Assembly (NCBI GenBank): GCA_043778315.1
Contig: JAYWGJ010000215.1
Coordinates: 1 to 6,380 of the forward strand
Direction of reading: 5' to 3'
Source: JBEEMU01 sp043778315
GTDB taxonomy: Bacteria > Bacteroidota > Bacteroidia > Chitinophagales > Saprospiraceae
Length of the DNA: 6,380 nucleotides
Shown one piece after another: positions 6,177 through 6,380 of the stretch (its first letter is position 1; every line of letters starts with the position of its first letter). A model generated the notes under the pieces. The model saw only the letters and a list, made by a program, of their open reading frames with translations, was not told the origin of the DNA and ran no database searches. Both the position numbers and the translations under genes were made by a program.

Positions 6177-6215
6177 AAAAGCCACGTCATTTTACAAAAC
6201 GGCGTGGCTTTCTGT
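6177..6215. terminator. Repeated hairpin terminator, copy 4 (between convergent genes)
   Basis: Arms AAAAGCCACGTCAT (6177-6190) and ACGGCGTGGCTTTC (6199-6212) have a strong GCCACG/CGTGGC core, a 5' A-run and a 3' T-rich tail, so it can serve both strands. The loop, TTTACAAA, is slightly shorter than in the other copies. It lies 24 bp beyond the stop of the minus-strand gene and may be the ancestral terminator of that gene. Confidence 0.75.
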
Positions 6216-6238
6216 GACTTGCACGGTGCGTTCCCCTC

Positions 6239-6380
6239 CTACTGCCCGAATACAAACCGCACCAAATTTGCGCCCATTTGTAAGGCTTTTTGGCGGTTTT
6301 CTTCGGGGTCTTTGTGTACGCTTTGGTCTTCCCAGCCGTCGCCGAGGTCACATTCTACGGAGTAAAAAACAACCATTCGC
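6239..6380 (-). CDS. DUF4159-like protein, C-terminal end (5' part outside window)
   Basis: Reading the minus strand from the right edge gives RMVVFYSVECDLGDGWEDQ, then VHKDPEENRQKALQMGANLV, ending in RFVFGQ and TAG at 6241-6239. This matches my recollection of the C-terminus of Bacteroidota DUF4159 proteins, which end in a (V/L)xFY-x-x-E-C-D-LGDGWED...MGAN-type block; these are exported proteins of unknown biochemical role. About 46 codons are visible and the rest lies beyond the window. Its codon use and intermediate GC look like ordinary housekeeping sequence, suggesting this is the chromosomal flank of the rhs debris. It runs convergent to the rhs modules, with hairpin copy 4 between. The reading frame is certain; the family is from memory. 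Confidence 0.7.
   Translation of the reverse strand, partial: RMVVFYSVECDLGDGWEDQSVHKDPEENRQKALQMGANLVRFVFGQ

Noticed and set aside
2276..6215. CRISPR array suggested by regularly recurring ~39-bp palindromic repeats
   Set aside because: Copies are 0.7-2 kb apart with whole genes between them, and each has terminator form with a T-run.
6147..6365. Continuation of the rhs remnant frame as a novel RHS tip
   Set aside because: It reads through the hairpin and then antisense to a convincing minus-strand DUF4159-like gene end, so it is not a real payload.

Overview
The window looks like an accessory locus of a member of the Bacteroidota. The evidence is the Bacteroidota-style RHS core (signatures such as YEYTNHLGN and YDSRIGRRWN), a TAnnTTTG-type -7 promoter box upstream of one gene, start sites without clear Shine-Dalgarno sequences, a PD-(D/E)XK 'Rpn/transposase' protein of the type common in this phylum, and the end of a DUF4159-like gene. 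Cytophagales is plausible but is only an inference.

Layout, left to right. (1) 13-1062: a 5'-truncated rhs 3' end whose short core is joined to a tip with a degenerate metzincin motif. It is followed 21 nt later by a WG-repeat lipoprotein gene (1084-2256), which sits where an immunity gene would. (2) A hairpin (2276-2314) is followed directly by an rhs remnant (2320-2496), then by a complete Rpn-family nuclease gene (2507-3421) with its own recognisable promoter. (3) A second copy of the hairpin (3451-3488) is followed directly by a larger orphan rhs segment (3437-5092) ending in an unassigned toxin-like tip. A 117-aa putative immunity gene (5067-5420) overlaps its 3' end. (4) A third hairpin (5442-5479) is followed by another rhs remnant (5486-5686), a non-coding spacer with two inverted repeats (5687-5960), and a third kind of rhs remnant (5967-6146). 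(5) A fourth hairpin (6177-6215) lies between this debris and the convergent 3' end of a DUF4159-like gene on the minus strand (6239-6380), which is probably the chromosomal flank.

Taken together this is a graveyard or reservoir of displaced rhs C-terminal cassettes: polymorphic toxin tips with their immunity genes, accumulated downstream of an intact rhs gene that is not in view. No complete rhs gene is present, and no rhs segment has a convincing start codon. The most distinctive feature is that the same ~39-bp hairpin, with a conserved loop, ends every module. Three of its four copies are joined directly to rhs sequence. A plausible reading (inference) is that the rhs core on one side and this terminator on the other provide the homology used to exchange or pile up cassettes. 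The rhs core parts are visibly GC-rich, and the tips and immunity genes are AT-rich, as expected for a conserved delivery protein joined to horizontally acquired payloads.
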